Shown piece after piece: positions 43,080 to 55,184 of a stretch of 64,000 nucleotides of DNA. The DNA is from Cacajao melanocephalus (lineage: Eukaryota; Chordata; Mammalia; Primates; Pitheciidae). The position numbers and the translations under genes were made by a program. Each line of letters starts with the position of its first letter. Position 1 is the first letter of the stretch. The stretch lies in the NCBI GenBank assembly GCA_963573385.1, contig CAUYLG010017837.1, forward strand, positions 1 to 64,000, in the 5' to 3' direction. The notes beneath the pieces are model-generated. The model saw only the letters and a list, made by a program, of their open reading frames with translations, did no database searches and had not been told where the DNA came from.

Positions 43080-43300
43080 CAATGGAAAGAGGCTGAATTT
43101 GGAGTCACTCAGATCTAGGTATGATTCCCAGCTCTACCTCTTATGATCCAAATGTCAACTTGTCTGGATATTCATTTATGTTATCTGCGCTTTGGCTTCT
43201 TCTTTTGAAAAATGGGGAAATAATAGGTTATTAAGAAAATAAGGTGAATGAATATGCATGTAAAATCTTAGTGTAGTGCTTGACCCATGATTCAACACTA
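43080..43300 (+). mobile_element. MIR SINE, nearly full length
   Basis: CAATGGAAAGAGGCTGAATT, TATGATTCCCAGCTCTACCT, GAAAAATGGGGAAATAATAG and GTGTAGTGCTTGACCCATGA follow the MIR from 5' to 3'. Confidence 0.85.
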
Positions 43301-43904
43301 TATATTTTATTTATCTCTGCCCCGTCTACATAATTGAACTGTGGTTCTCTTCAGAACAAAGATGATCTTATGCTCTTCTTTAGAGGTTTCCAAGGGTGAG
43401 TGACCATCACAGTCTTCTCCTTGAACATATTCTCTCATATTGCTGGGTACCGCTCTGGAAATATGAACTCTGAAAATTAAAAGAGAATGGCCTCCTGAAG
43501 AGGATGTTATTATATAACAATGACTGTCTTGGGAATTTCCTTCAAATATAGCCCCTGTTGTCCACTAATTTGGAGCTGACTGGAAAAATGAAGGGACTTT
43601 AGAACACAGAAAATACCTTGTATTTGCATACCAATTTCTCTGTGATACATTCTGGTATCCTAATCCTCTTCTTTCTTCCCCTTCTGTTTTTTTTTTTTTC
43701 TTTTTCCCTTTATCTCACAATGTCAAGCATGTGTTTCACATGAGGGAATGAAAGTAAGTAATGTGCAAGGGGAGAAAGCAATCAGATACATATTTAAGTA
43801 TACATGGTCATCAGCCAGAAATGCAGAAGTTGATCCTGAGACCTAAAGACCTGCAATATTAAATGCTCTAAGGCTAAGATTTGAACTCAGATTGTCCCCA
43901 AGAA
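43301..43904. other. Single-copy DNA with T-run, no gene seen
   Basis: A polypyrimidine stretch with 13 T lies at about 43687-43705. No other feature is recognised. Confidence 0.45.
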
Positions 43905-44120
43905 GGAGTATCTTGTGTGTTAGAAAAAGCATGCATTTTATTATCAAGCAGACAGCACTTGCTTTACTTTCTGGCCATGTGATCTCAAAGCAAGTTGCTC
44001 AAAGTTCCTCTGAGTTTTAGTTCACAGTAACACTTATTTATAGATTGTTGTGAGGATTGAATAAAATGATGGAGATAAAGTTCTTGGTATGTGGAAGGAG
44101 ATCAGCAATTGAAAACCATG
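43905..44120 (+). mobile_element. MIR SINE
   Basis: GTTAGAAAAAGCATGCATTT, TTTCTGGCCATGTGATCTCA, TGTTGTGAGGATTGAATAAA and TTCTTGGTATGTGGAAGGAG follow the MIR order. Confidence 0.82.
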
Positions 44121-44379
44121 ATTATTTTTACTTGAGGATATTTTTTTCTCATCCTTTTATTTATTACTAAACTCCACGTTTTAATCTGAAAAAGAGAATT
44201 AAACTCTATCCTGTAAGATACAATGAGTTGTCTTCAGTCAATTTCATCCAACTTGGAGGTCAGTGTAAAAACTTAATGCCTTGTCTTTGACCCAGTTCCA
44301 ACTCTCTGGCCCTATCTTTCTTTAACTGTAAAGTAAGAGAAATGTACCTAATGAATCTGATAGTGACACTTTTTGCTTT

Positions 44380-44560
44380 TATAGGGTTTGTAGCATATGT
44401 CACGATTATAATAGATTGACTGCTTATTTGACTAATGTCTTTTACATCAGATTGCAAATCTCAATGAAAGACTGTTTTGTTCATCCCAGCATCCCCTACG
44501 ATTATAGTACCTGGCACCTAGGAGATAAGTTTTGTGGAATAAATCAGTGAATATGACATG
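44380..44560 (+). mobile_element. L2 LINE 3' end
   Basis: ATGAAAGACTGTTTTGTTCA, CCCAGCATCCCCTACGATTA, GTACCTGGCACCTAGGAGAT and GTGGAATAAATCAGTGAAT match the last 150 bases of L2. Confidence 0.8.
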
Positions 44561-44609
44561 GAAGTGGCATTTAAATTAACTGTTCTTTCACTCAACTCCT
44601 TTAATCATT

Positions 44610-44815
44610 ATTATAGTAAATATTTTTAATGTTTAATACGTGCAAAATCATGTGCTTTGTGGTTAGCAAGGCAATTTTCTCTAAGATTATCTCATTCAGC
44701 CTTCATAAAACACTGTGGGGAGACTTTGCAATTGCCCATTTCCCAGATAAGGAAAGCAAAAATCAAAGACATTTAAAAATTTCTCCACAGTCACACAAAT
44801 GTCAATGAAAAAGTG
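44610..44815 (-). mobile_element. MIR SINE, antisense
   Basis: ATTATCTCATTCAGCCTTCA, CATTTCCCAGATAAGGAAAG and TCTCCACAGTCACACAAATG follow the reversed MIR. Confidence 0.75.
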
Positions 44816-44839
44816 TGCTAATAAAATATCTTTAAATTT

Positions 44840-45092
44840 AATAATATTTTTATATAGTTAAGTATTTTACATACGTTAACTTAATCCTTATAAAAAAGAC
44901 TTTGAGTTGGTTACTGTTATTATCATCAGCTTTCAGAAGAAGGAAAAATGTATGACTTTCCCAAGGACACAGAAATAAGTGGAGGTGTTAAGCAATTTGC
45001 CTTGGAACTCAGACAATAAATAGCAGAGAGGTGATTTGAACGCAGGTATTCTGACTCCAGAGTTTGTACTCTTAGACATTGTGTTATGATAC
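44840..45092 (-). mobile_element. MIR SINE, antisense (adjacent copy)
   Basis: TTAACTTAATCCTTATAAAA, TACTGTTATTATCATCAGCT, CTTTCCCAAGGACACAGAAA and GGTGATTTGAACGCAGGTAT with TCTGACTCCAGAGTTTGTAC follow the full reversed MIR. It lies about 25 bases from the previous MIR in the same orientation. Confidence 0.85.
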
Positions 45093-45234
45093 TTCACAGA
45101 AATCTGTACACAACTTTAAAGGAAATATCAATGCTGCCATACTTCTTTTGGTTGGGGCCAGCTGAGTCAGTGACGGGTGGCTAAAAACTGAAGCATAGTA
45201 GAATTGATCCACGTATGTGGTTTATGAAATTGTT

Positions 45235-45325
45235 TGAGGTTTATCTGTTTTTATGTCTAGCTTAACACACTGATGCACTGCACTTGGTATATGCTCAATA
45301 ATTTTTTGTTGACATTATGAACGAA
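45235..45325 (+). mobile_element. L2 LINE 3' tip
   Basis: CTGATGCACTGCACTTGGTA and ATATGCTCAATAATTTTTTG with TTGACATTATGAACGAA match the L2 end (CCTGGCACATAGTAGGCGCTCAATAAATATTTGTTGAATGAA). Confidence 0.6.
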
Positions 45326-46424
45326 GTATACAATGTGAAACCTACCATAAGTCATATCAAGAAATTCAAAATTAAGCATAAATCAAGGCAATTGCTAATT
45401 ATTCAGCTGGAAAATGGTCTGTTTTCTTAGCATAATATATGACATTCCAAAATAAGAGTTTTAACAAGAGTTGGCTTCAAATTTATCTTCAATGCCTTCA
45501 ATTAAGTCTGGTTTAATATCAGTACAATAAAGGTGTTAATCCCTTCATCTAAAAACCAACCAATATTCCTTGGAATTGAAACATATAAGAGTGGAATTCT
45601 ACTCTTTAATATCATTATTGATACAGGGCGAGAGCTTATTCTTGGAACTTTGGGGGAAAGGGCAGGATTTGAAGTAACAACCTTTAAATTCAAAAGTAGG
45701 CTATACTTGAAAACAACTTCACCTTCTAGCTTAAGATGTTGATTTTAGTTTATGAAGTTTCAGCAATCAGAATACTCTAAAATGTGGGTATATGATCTCA
45801 CAACCTAGGGTTTGTCAAACTGAGGACTTCTCTAACCCCTTTAAAAATAAACTGGCTGCAAAATTATGTAACTCCACTGTTTTCATTCTAAGCAGTTGTA
45901 AAAGGTGATTGTGCCAAGGAAAATCTCAGAAGTAAGGCTGAAGGCAAAGAAAATAGGCTATAATGAACCTTAGCTTCTTACAGCTACCGTAGTTTCAGCT
46001 AAATATATTCAAATAACACTGGCCCAGCTGTTTGAAATTCAAAGGGAATAAACTCTTCTCTTTGTTGAGGTAACTTTGAGATCAACTAGACAACCACTGG
46101 AATATAAGTCAACAAATCTTGAGTTGCTGTTGTTGCTTTTTTAATTTTCCAAAACCTATGTTTTAATTTTCTCCAACTAGATTGTAGCTTTCTACTTTAA
46201 AACTTATTCATACATCATGTATTAATTCATTTATTTCACAAACATTTATAGAGTGCCTACTATAGATAAGATAATATGAAAAATTATTTACATTCACCCC
46301 TTTGGTACCTGCTGTGTAGCAGACACTCCTTAAAAATGGTTCGAATAATGCAATTTTTCATCTGACGTCTTACTCAGGTTTATCATGCTTACAGTATGTC
46401 AACATTTGTTCATTAATTTAATAA
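45326..46424. other. Single-copy DNA, no gene seen
   Basis: No confident repeat. AATTCATTTATTTCACAAAC and AGAGTGCCTACTATAGATAA near 46.23 kb may be the tip of an antisense L2 or MIR. Paired frames on both strands at 45502-45742 are complementary shadows. Confidence 0.45.
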
Positions 46425-47650
46425 ATCTTCATTGATGGTTCTCCTGCTATTATGCAGAGCACTGGGGGCATAATGATAAGTCAAAAATACATGGCCTTTG
46501 CCTTATGTGGCTTATGGTCAAAAGTTCTCACCAACACATATACCATTTTTATTGAAATATGGTACCGAGGAAGAATTCTCATTATTTGGGGTGGAGAAAA
46601 AAAATTAAGTAGTCAGGAATTCCTAAGAAGTGATTTTTAACCTGAGATCCAAACAATGAGGACAACCTGTGTAGGTATCTGAGATAGGGTTCCCCAAATG
46701 TGGGCGCTGAAACACCAATTCCCGTGCTAGTGATCTGTGATGGAGAGATGGGTAAGGGCTGGAGGAGAACGGAGAAGGAAAGGAAGAAAACAATAATGTG
46801 AACTCAGGCAAAGTGGTGCAGAGTAACTTCAGCCAGATCCTTTAGGGAAATTCTGGATCGTATGCCTTGCTCAGAGTTGTTTTGACTTGTGGCAAGGTTG
46901 CTGGTCTTTCAAATTCTTTGACTTAGAGTCTTTGGTTAGAGGCCTCAATGGGAAGCGGCCTTAAAAAACTTAGATACCTCCTGCCAGCAAAGTGCCTGTA
47001 GTAACCAGAGGACAGGCCTTCATAAAGGAGCTGAGAGTGGTGGGTGGAATGAAAGCCCACAGAAGGAGAAAGTGCACAGAATTGATGAAAAGCTTCCCAG
47101 GTGAAGAGCCCTAGTGTTGTGCTTTAGAGTAGATGAGGGGTAAGAGATCCAATATATACAAAACTCCTATAGCTGACCAGAGCCTTGCCAATAGGAGGTA
47201 CTGAAAGAAACGTAGAATGGTTAGAGCCATCCAAGACTACAAGGTAGATTGGTAATGGGTAGGCTGGAGAAGGAGGAGAAGACAGGTCACATGTTGGATT
47301 AAGACCATGACTTTTATCCAAAGCAATGGGAGACCAGTGAACAGTTTTAAGCAGGGAATCAACACACTTGGATTTGCATTTTAAAGCTTTTTCCGGACAC
47401 AATATAAAGAGCAAACAGATGCTTGGACGGAGGTAGACTAACACACTTAGAAAGCAATCTAGAAATGAAATGGTGAAAAGCAGAGTCAGGTAGTGGTAAA
47501 GAGAATTAGACAGAATGGATAAATTTTCGGAGATCCAGTCACTGAGAATTGTTGATGAATTAACTGGCAGAGGGGTGTGCAGATGTATCCAGACTTCTGG
47601 CTTGTCTGACTACATGGATTGTGGTTTCATCCACATGAAATTAGGAACAT
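46425..47650 (-). mobile_element. Long interrupted L2 LINE, antisense
   Basis: The 3' end is seen at 46425-46680 (AATCTTCATTGATGGTTCTC, GAGCACTGGGGGCATAATGA). A clearer internal part lies at about 47220-47640 (ACTTTTATCCAAAGCAATGG, AGTTTTAAGCAGGGAATCAA, CACTTGGATTTGCATTTTAA). The middle (46.7-47.2 kb) matches L2 poorly and may hold an insertion. The 106-codon minus frame 47124-47444 is in L2 sense orientation but has no recognisable motif. Confidence 0.65.
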
Positions 47651-48239
47651 TTAAATGCTAGACACATAATCATGCTTAGGTGGAGGCCCATCACCCAATG
47701 GCTGTCTACTTTAATTCTAACAAGAGATTACCTGCCATCTGGATAATAGCTCAGTAACAAGAAGAGGAACCAGCAGCCACAGGTCAATTTCCAAATGGAG
47801 GCTTGGCGGATCTAGACAGGTTTTAAGTGGTCAGCTTGCTCCAGGGAGGTACCATCACATGGATGAGATGGGACTGAGAAGACAGACCTGGTATAGATGC
47901 AGGAATTATAGAACAATTTGAGAGACAATAGAATTAATATTGATGTGTGTGATTCAACTATAAATCAAATGTATCTCAAAGAAGTTTTAATTGAATGAAA
48001 TAATCAAGATTCTAGCCTGTGGTTGGGCACCAAAGTTGGTTCCCATTCTTCTGCATTCTAAATAATGCAGTAATGAACATCAAAGGGATTGTGGTAATAT
48101 ACATCACTAGAGTCTCCTGGACAACATAAAGATAAATATATTCATAAATTTATTTCAGGGTGTTAGCTGATGTCATTGGCAAGAACAAATATGCACTGAG
48201 TAATTGGTGAGTGCCAGGTTCTGAGGTAGACACCTTGAG
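47651..48239. other. Single-copy DNA, no gene seen
   Basis: No confident repeat or gene. L2-like internal sequence may extend into the first part. Confidence 0.4.
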
Positions 48240-48360
48240 AATTTCTGCAAACAGGGATGATGTCTATCTTGTTTATTGTGAAATCCTTAGCACAAAACAC
48301 ACCAATAACACAAAATATGTGTGAAATATATAATTATTGGATGAATGAAGAAACAAGACT
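48240..48360 (+). mobile_element. L2 LINE 3' end
   Basis: GCAAACAGGGATGATGTCTA, TCTTGTTTATTGTGAAATCC, TTAGCACAAAACACACCAAT and ATTATTGGATGAATGAAGAA follow the L2 terminus. Confidence 0.7.
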
Positions 48361-48469
48361 TGGAGCTATCACCTTAGGTAACTTAGACTAATAAGAGAAT
48401 TAACCCTCATAACATTAGAAATTTCTTTTAAAATTACATCTGTAATTACTTGTATTTACATGTTTTTAC

Positions 48470-48600
48470 TCCTGTATTGTAAAGTTTGTGGTTGCAAAGA
48501 CCGTATCTATTCTGTTGCTGACTGTGTTCCCATTGCCTAACATAGAACCTGACACATAATAGGGGCTCAATATATATTTGTGGCATGACTGATGGGTTGA
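48470..48600 (+). mobile_element. L2 LINE 3' end (second copy)
   Basis: GTTGCAAAGACCGTATCTAT, CCCATTGCCTAACATAGAAC, CTGACACATAATAGGGGCTC and AATATATATTTGTGGCATGA follow the L2 terminus closely. Confidence 0.85.
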
Positions 48601-49354
48601 TACTCCCCAGATTCCCAGCAAGGTAGAATGTGTACAAAATCATAAGAGGTGCAAAGAGATTTAGAAAATTTAGGGATCCAGAATTTACATCTTGTGTAAA
48701 GGAATCTACAAAATATGAGGGAAAAGCTGGCATTTGAGCTTGACCTTAAACAAAATCTTTACAGTATGATAAGAAAAACAGACAGTGTTATTTAAGGCAA
48801 AATAATAGAGTTATCAACAGTATCAGATTTGTTTCTGTAGGTTTTTGTGACTTTGTGCCTTTTGGGAAGTTAGTCCTATTTGAAGAAAAGTTTAATTGCA
48901 GGGACCCACAGCTGGTACCTTAAGTGCCAGATGCTGGTTTTGTTTCATAGTTAACGGTGGCGACACCACTTAATTGTATATTTACAAGCAAACACATGTT
49001 GTTTCATGAAAACTACTTGATAATTACACAGTGACTACTGGAACCCCTGATAATTACACAGTTACATGTGTTACTACTACCAAGTTATCTCCTGATAGCT
49101 GAGTAATTAACTTGTCAACTCAGCAAATGGAGCCGGAGGGGAGGCATCTGAAACGTGTGTTCCTTTTTTTACAGATGTCTGTGGGTTCAGTCAGCACTTG
49201 TTGAACTTGGTATCATTCTCCTTTCAGTCACTGAGAGCTTGACTTGGAGGCCAAAACACTTTTTGTCTTTCTAAACTCCCTAGAGCTCTTTGGACTTCTT
49301 GCGACTTTTTAACACATTTAACCTTACTGAGAATTTTGGTAGTTTCCATCCAAA
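48601..49354. other. Single-copy DNA with a short direct repeat
   Basis: TGATAATTACACAGT occurs twice, at 49018-49032 and 49048-49062. No gene or named repeat is seen. Confidence 0.5.
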
Positions 49355-49398
49355 CATCCATCCATCCATCCATCCATCCATCCATCCATCCATCCATC
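49355..49398 (+). repeat. (CATC)n microsatellite, 11 units
   Basis: Eleven uninterrupted CATC units. The overlapping plus frame (49290-49490) translates them as His/Pro/Ser/Ile repeats and is an artefact. Confidence 0.98.
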
Positions 49399-49451
49399 AC
49401 AAATATTCATTGAGTCCCAATTATGTGTGTGAGAATTGCTGCTGCTGCTTC

Positions 49452-49610
49452 ATAAAGCAGTGTGGTATACCAGAAAGAGCACAGATCTGATTCTGAAATC
49501 TGGAATGGCTACTCTTCAGGTCTGTGATTTTTTGCAAGTTTCTTAATATATAAACGGACTTAATAGTGCTAACAGTGTGGTTCTTAGGATGATAGCTAAT
49601 GAAAAACCTT
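49452..49610 (+). mobile_element. MIR SINE
   Basis: CAGTGTGGTATACCAGAAAG, AGCACAGATCTGATTCTGAA and GATTTTTTGCAAGTTTCTTA follow the MIR 5' half; the 3' half is degraded. Confidence 0.65.
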
Positions 49611-50149
49611 GGTATAAAATTAAGGCTTAATGAATCTTACCTAACCACTGCTTGCTCCCACCCTCAGACCCAATTAGTCTTAATTGTTTCACCTTCTCAT
49701 CAAAACAGATCCTGGTATAACCTCTGCTTGAGATTGTTAACATTTCTAGATATGGTATCAATTAAAATAACTGCCTGTTTTAATTCTCAAAATTCAGATG
49801 TATTAACTAGATCAACTGGGTATTTTTCAAAATATAATGCAATTAACAGATTTTGCTAAATGGCACCCAAAATACCTGAAATGGTAGAGGTAAGTAAGAT
49901 ATGTAAACCTTACATGTTTACTATTTAATAAAACCAATTCCCAATTTAAAAACTGGTTCATAATCATGCAAAGTGTATCTCCTTAGAAGGTAGAATTCCA
50001 GAGTCCCGAGAGCCCCAGGCTGTTTGAGACTTCCTGTTGCTCTCTGTTCTAGCAGTTCCTGTCCCAGCTTCAGTTGATAAGGAAGCAGGTCTCTGATTGA
50101 GAAGGGAGCCAGATACTGTGCAGAGACGCAAATAAAATAGATTGCAATA
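49611..50149. other. Single-copy DNA, no gene seen
   Basis: No recognised repeat. The 86-codon plus frame 49599-49859 has no recognisable domain. Confidence 0.45.
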
Positions 50150-50310
50150 TTAACACCTGCTTCTGGGAGGAAATACCATATTATTGATGCTGAGACAGAT
50201 TAAATGACTTGTCCATGTTAATATTAGTAGGAGGTGGCAGAGCTATAATTCAAACTCAACATTCAGACTCCCAATCCATGCTCTTTATACACCATCACCC
50301 TCCCTCAAGC
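50150..50310 (-). mobile_element. MIR/L2 fragment, antisense
   Basis: GACTTGTCCATGTTAATATT, GGTGGCAGAGCTATAATTCA and AGACTCCCAATCCATGCTCT follow the reversed MIR-type 5' region. Confidence 0.7.
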
Positions 50311-50429
50311 TAATTTACACAGTGCCATGAAAAACTTGCCATCTAATGCTTAATTATTTGCTTATACTTATTAAGTGCCTACCGTATGATGATAAAATAT
50401 TATGCCCCAGATAAATAAAAATGGTTATA

Positions 50430-50660
50430 AGTAGAATTTACTCAATATCTGCTATGTGACAGGCACATATTTTCTATACTCATTGGATCATCTTAATGAT
50501 AATGAAGGAAAGATGCTATTATCATTCTCACTCTATGTATACATGAAGAACCAAGGCACAGAAATCTGATATAACTTGCCTGAGGTCATACCCCCTTGCG
50601 TGGCACAAATGGGATTTGAACCTAAGCTGACTGTCTCCAAAGTCCACAGGTAGCTGCCAA
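50430..50660 (-). mobile_element. MIR SINE, antisense
   Basis: ATCTGCTATGTGACAGGCAC, ATTGGATCATCTTAATGATA, AACTTGCCTGAGGTCATACC and TGGGATTTGAACCTAAGCTG follow the reversed MIR along most of its length. Confidence 0.85.
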
Positions 50661-50965
50661 GCTTACTCTGCTCTGTTTTGCTATAAGGCTCAGCATAGGA
50701 CTAGAACAAGAGCTCACAGTCTAAGAGGGAAGAAAGACACAGAAATAAATACCATTCAATATTCTGGGTATTATAATGTGTGGTTGTGATAGAGCCAGCA
50801 TTCCACAAATCCCTGCTAGTTACTGAGAGTCGCTGAGAAAATATAAAAGACACCAACCACATGTGCCATCGTTATTCCTTGCCAGGGTTTTTGTCTGAAT
50901 CTCTGCCTACTCTGGGGAGCTGGAATAGACCCCATGTGAAATAAGTGGATTAAAAGGAAACTTCA

Positions 50966-51249
50966 GGCCAGGTGCCGTGGCTTACACCTATAATCCCACT
51001 TTGGGAGACCAAGGTGGGTGAATCACTTGAGGCCAAGAGTTCATTACCAGCCTGGCCAACATGACAAAACCCCATCTCTACTAAAAATACAAAAATTAGC
51101 TGGGTGTGGTGGCACACACCTATAATTCCAGCTACTTGGGAGACTGTGGGATGAGAATTGCTTGAGCCTTGGAGGAGGAGGTTGTAGTAAGCTGAGATCT
51201 TGCCACTGTACTCCAATCTGAGCTACAGAGCAAGATGCTGTCTCAAAAA
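50966..51249 (+). mobile_element. Alu SINE, older AluS/J-type
   Basis: GGCCAGGTGCCGTGGCTTAC starts it. ATCACTTGAGGCCAAGAGTT and AAAATTAGCTGGGTGTGGTG lie in the left arm and linker, and the right arm ends GATGCTGTCTCAAAAAACA with a nearly lost A-tail. Divergence is higher than in the Alus at 184 and 52290. Minus-strand frames of 69 and 88 codons over it are the usual antisense-Alu frames. Confidence 0.95.
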
Positions 51250-51649
51250 ACATAATTGAAATTAAAAAACTAAAAGAAGTAAATAGAGGAGAATGGTAAT
51301 ATTGAGCTTGGAATCAGTCACAAGTAACTAGAAACCCTTATTCATTCTCTAGTCATACCCATCTGGTCCAATTTGGCCCTCTCAGTCTTGATGACTCCCT
51401 AGCAAAAGGTATACCCAGGCTAAAATTTATACCCTAGCTACACCGAAGGATAGAGTGCCCCACGGCAAAGAGCATTTTGACCTTTTCATTGCCCAAATAA
51501 AAGATCCTTCAACATTGCCAGAGCTCTCCTTCCAGTTAAAGAAAGCAGAGCAACGGTGTGCACCAACACAACAGAAGCCTGGCAAAATGCAGTGGAAGCC
51601 CAGAAGCACAACTACATGCACGGCTTTTGAAGAGAAAGAGCAGCTTCCA
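51250..51649. other. Single-copy DNA, no gene seen
   Basis: Overlapping frames on both strands (51455-51679 plus, 51427-51621 minus) are complementary shadows without a recognisable domain. Confidence 0.45.
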
Positions 51650-52010
51650 GAGAGGGGGAATGTTCGAGTCAGGTTTTAAAGGATGAATAGGAATTGCCAA
51701 ACACGTGGGAAGGTAGAGAATTACTGACAGTGAGAATATACAGAGACACAGAATGGAGAATGGTAAAAGGCTCAGTGTGCACCTGAGTACCTGGAAAGGG
51801 AGAGGCAAATGATGAGATATGGCCATAGAAGTGATTGGAATCGACTGTAAAGAATTTTGCTTGTCAGGTTGAGTAGTTCTAATTTTTCCTGGGATTTGTG
51901 GGAGATCTTGAGACATGGAACTGGCATGATTTATTTTAATGAGACCAGGGATAGGAAGACAAGTCAAAAGCCTATTCAAATGTTTCAGTGCATATGAGGC
52001 TGTGAATAGG
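51650..52010 (-). mobile_element. L2 LINE fragment, antisense
   Basis: TTTTAAAGGATGAATAGGAA, TGTGCACCTGAGTACCTGGA, TTCTAATTTTTCCTGGGATT and CATGGAACTGGCATGATTTA follow the reversed L2 internal sequence. A 147-codon minus frame (51536-51979) is in L2 sense orientation; I see no ORF2 motif in it. Confidence 0.55.
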
Positions 52011-52578
<568 letters not shown>

Positions 52579-52593
52579 AAGGGAGGGAGATTT

Positions 52594-53196
52594 AATTTGA
52601 CTTCCAGGCAGAGCAATTCCATCGGAGTCCTGATGACACTCCCATTGTAGACAATAGTGTCCATTGTGGGTAGTCAGCTCACCCTGAGAGACATAAACCT
52701 GTTCTGCCAGAATGCCTCGCAGTGGCTTCTGACTTATCTACACTTGCTCTACACTGGAATCTTAACTTTCAGGTTGGATCTACCCAGCAAAAGTACTCAT
52801 TAACAAAAATGCTGGAATCTAATCTTTAACTCAAAACATTATAAAAACAAAAGTATTACTGACGATGACTGAAGTCATTCTCTGAAATTCTAACAGCTTC
52901 TATAATAGCTAATGTTTACTGAGAGCTTTCTTTGTTCCTGGCCCTGTACTAAGGGATTTATGTATAGATTGCTAACACTATCTTTGCTGGATATATGAGT
53001 TTGAGTTTAGGTGTCCATTCTCCTCCCAAATTTGCTTGTTACAGTTCTCCACAGAATTCTCAACTACCATGGGATCAAAAATAGGTCTATTGGTTATTGG
53101 GCCAAAATGTAATAGAACTTTTATGGCTAGAATTGGATGCAGTGTGGTATAATGATAAGTGTTTTGGGCTTTGAAGTTATAGAGAACTGGCTGCAG
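52594..53196. other. Single-copy DNA, no gene seen
   Basis: No confident repeat; possible MIR remnants near 52910 (AATGTTTACTGAGAGCTTTC, GTTCCTGGCCCTGTACTAAG). Confidence 0.4.
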
Positions 53197-53222
53197 TTCA
53201 GTTCAGTTCAGTTCAATTCAGT
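53197..53222 (+). repeat. (TTCAG)n pentanucleotide repeat
   Basis: CAGTTCAGTTCAGTTCAGTT followed by CAATTCAG gives five units with one base change. Confidence 0.9.
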
Positions 53223-53239
53223 ATAAAAGACAGACTCTG

Positions 53240-53560
53240 AGCCACTACTACAGGAGTTTTAATAAATGTGTATTCATTGTAAGATAAATACTGTGCATGT
53301 GAGTAGGTATACAAAGAAGAATGAAGACACAGCACCTGATCTTAAGGACCTTACAAGTTATTGGAAAAGGAGGCACATAAATGGACACTTTCAAAATAAA
53401 GTGGGCAATATTAAGATAGTGGTAAGGAGCTTTCTCTGGGTCATGGAGAAGGAAGAGTTAAGCCAACCAAGTTGGTCCCTGACCTACGTCTTAAAAGATA
53501 AGGAAGATAGATCAGCCAGGAATGGTGAGACTCAAATTCCAGGCATAGAAATTTTTATGA
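53240..53560 (-). mobile_element. L2 LINE 3' region, antisense
   Basis: GGTATACAAAGAAGAATGAA, CACAGCACCTGATCTTAAGG, ACGTCTTAAAAGATAAGGAA and AAATTCCAGGCATAG follow the reversed L2 3' end. The 110-codon plus frame 53266-53598 begins at a GTG and lies antisense to L2, so it is not a gene. Confidence 0.6.
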
Positions 53561-54859
53561 AAAAAGACAGAGAGGAAGGATACATCATAGATGTATGAAA
53601 AATTATAAACAATATAAAATGAAAAGCAGGGCATATTGATTATGTGAGTCTAATAAAATTTCCACACCTTTCTGAGCCCTATTTTTTCATCACAAAATGA
53701 TTATAACATTTAGCATTGTAAACAAGATAACATCTAACATTACAATGTCCATGTCATTGGATTTTTGCAAAAAATGAAAGATTAAAAACCAACAAATTAT
53801 CAAAAATTGTGTGTGCTTATATCAGAAATTTCAAAACAACACTTATTTCACAAAAAATGCTTGCTCTATCGGATGCTAATGTACACTTTATTTTAGGTTC
53901 TATGGTTAGTTATGATATGGAAGTATGGAGTTGAACTGAGTACAAATTAACAGATTTCTTTAGAACTAAAGCTTTTAATATGCTAAGTTTCACTGTGAAC
54001 CTTTAAGGATATGAGAGAGAATATTCAGCTTTTCCAAAGCTTTTTTTTCCTAACTGAGCACCCCAAGGGACTCATGTTCCATAATCACACTGGGGAATAT
54101 TAGCCAAGACTGGACCAGCACATAGAATGCCTTTCATAGCTTCAGTCCATCTGACTCTTACCTTTAGAGGAATACTGTTTTATCAGTTCATTACTTTATT
54201 GATGGCCAGAGTTTTTTCTAACCCATGACAAGTCTAAGTCTATGTCAACAATAATCCATATGAATGAAGGGTTCTATGTGTTGAGGTCATTGGAGAGTTC
54301 CCTTTCAATTCTTTAAACAGCTGGTTCATGAGAAGGGCTACACTTTAATCTTTGACCTCTTAAGTACTTGCACTACCATCTAGATCATAACCTGCCACCT
54401 TGTAAGTAAGAAGGCAGACTGATGTGACAGCTCTGAGTTTAGCGGCGATTGAGAAAATCACTTAGATTCTCTTCTCGGCCCCAGTTTCCAATTCTTAAAA
54501 GAAATGTTTGTTATTGGTAATAAGCACCCCTCTAGGATTCCACAACAGTATTACATCATAGATCAACCTAGAGACTACTCAGTCTGAAACATTGAATTTC
54601 ATAAGGCAGGAAGCCATGGCTTAGAAAACAGAATTTCACAGTTCCAGGTGGATTCTATATTCTGTGATTGATACCTGGGTAGGAATGGAAGGAGTCCGAG
54701 CAAGAGAGAATGAGCCAAGTGGAAGAACAGTATTTCCAGCTAGCCTACAGTTCCCTGAAAGAAAATAGCGCCTAACAGTCAACATGTGTTAAATTTAGTT
54801 GATGAAGGAAGTGGGACTGGGAAGATCTGGAAGAAATTATTTGCTTGAGTGAAATTCAT
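53561..54859. other. Single-copy DNA, no gene seen
   Basis: Mostly unrecognised. TGTGACAGCTCTGAGTTTAG and CACTTAGATTCTCTTCTCGG near 54.43 kb may be an old MIR. Confidence 0.4.
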
Positions 54860-55110
54860 TCAATTCAGGCGACCTCCAAATCTGTACCCAGAGTTCTTCC
54901 AAAGCTATAGACCTGTATATCCAGCTGCCCAGAAGACACCTCCACCTACTGATTCAACAGACTCCTCCAACTTAATGTGTTTAAAAGAGAACTTGCGTAT
55001 TTCCTCCTCTACATATCCCTGATATGGAGTTTAATGTGTAGTTCAAGACAGTTCTCAGAGGTGCTGAAGGTCTAGGGAGGCAATTTCTTCCATCAAATTG
55101 GACAGTCCTA
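54860..55110 (+). mobile_element. L2 LINE internal fragment
   Basis: CCTGTATATCCAGCTGCCCA, GAAGACACCTCCACCTACTG and CTTAATGTGTTTAAAAGAGA correspond to the L2 stretch ending CAACATGTCCAAAACAGAACTC. Confidence 0.6.
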
Positions 55111-55184
55111 ATAGCCTTCCTCTAAAAGTGAACAGGAGATATTTACCAGGGACTTTGTGTTTCCTTAGTCTTCAGGGATTTCAC

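Noticed and set aside
49355..49398. Regular CATC repeats considered as a CRISPR-like array
   Set aside because: Simple tetranucleotide microsatellite without spacers, in a primate genome.
51536..51979. 147-codon minus-strand frame
   Set aside because: It lies mostly in an antisense L2 fragment. I see no L2 ORF2 motif, and the frame runs beyond the L2 edge.
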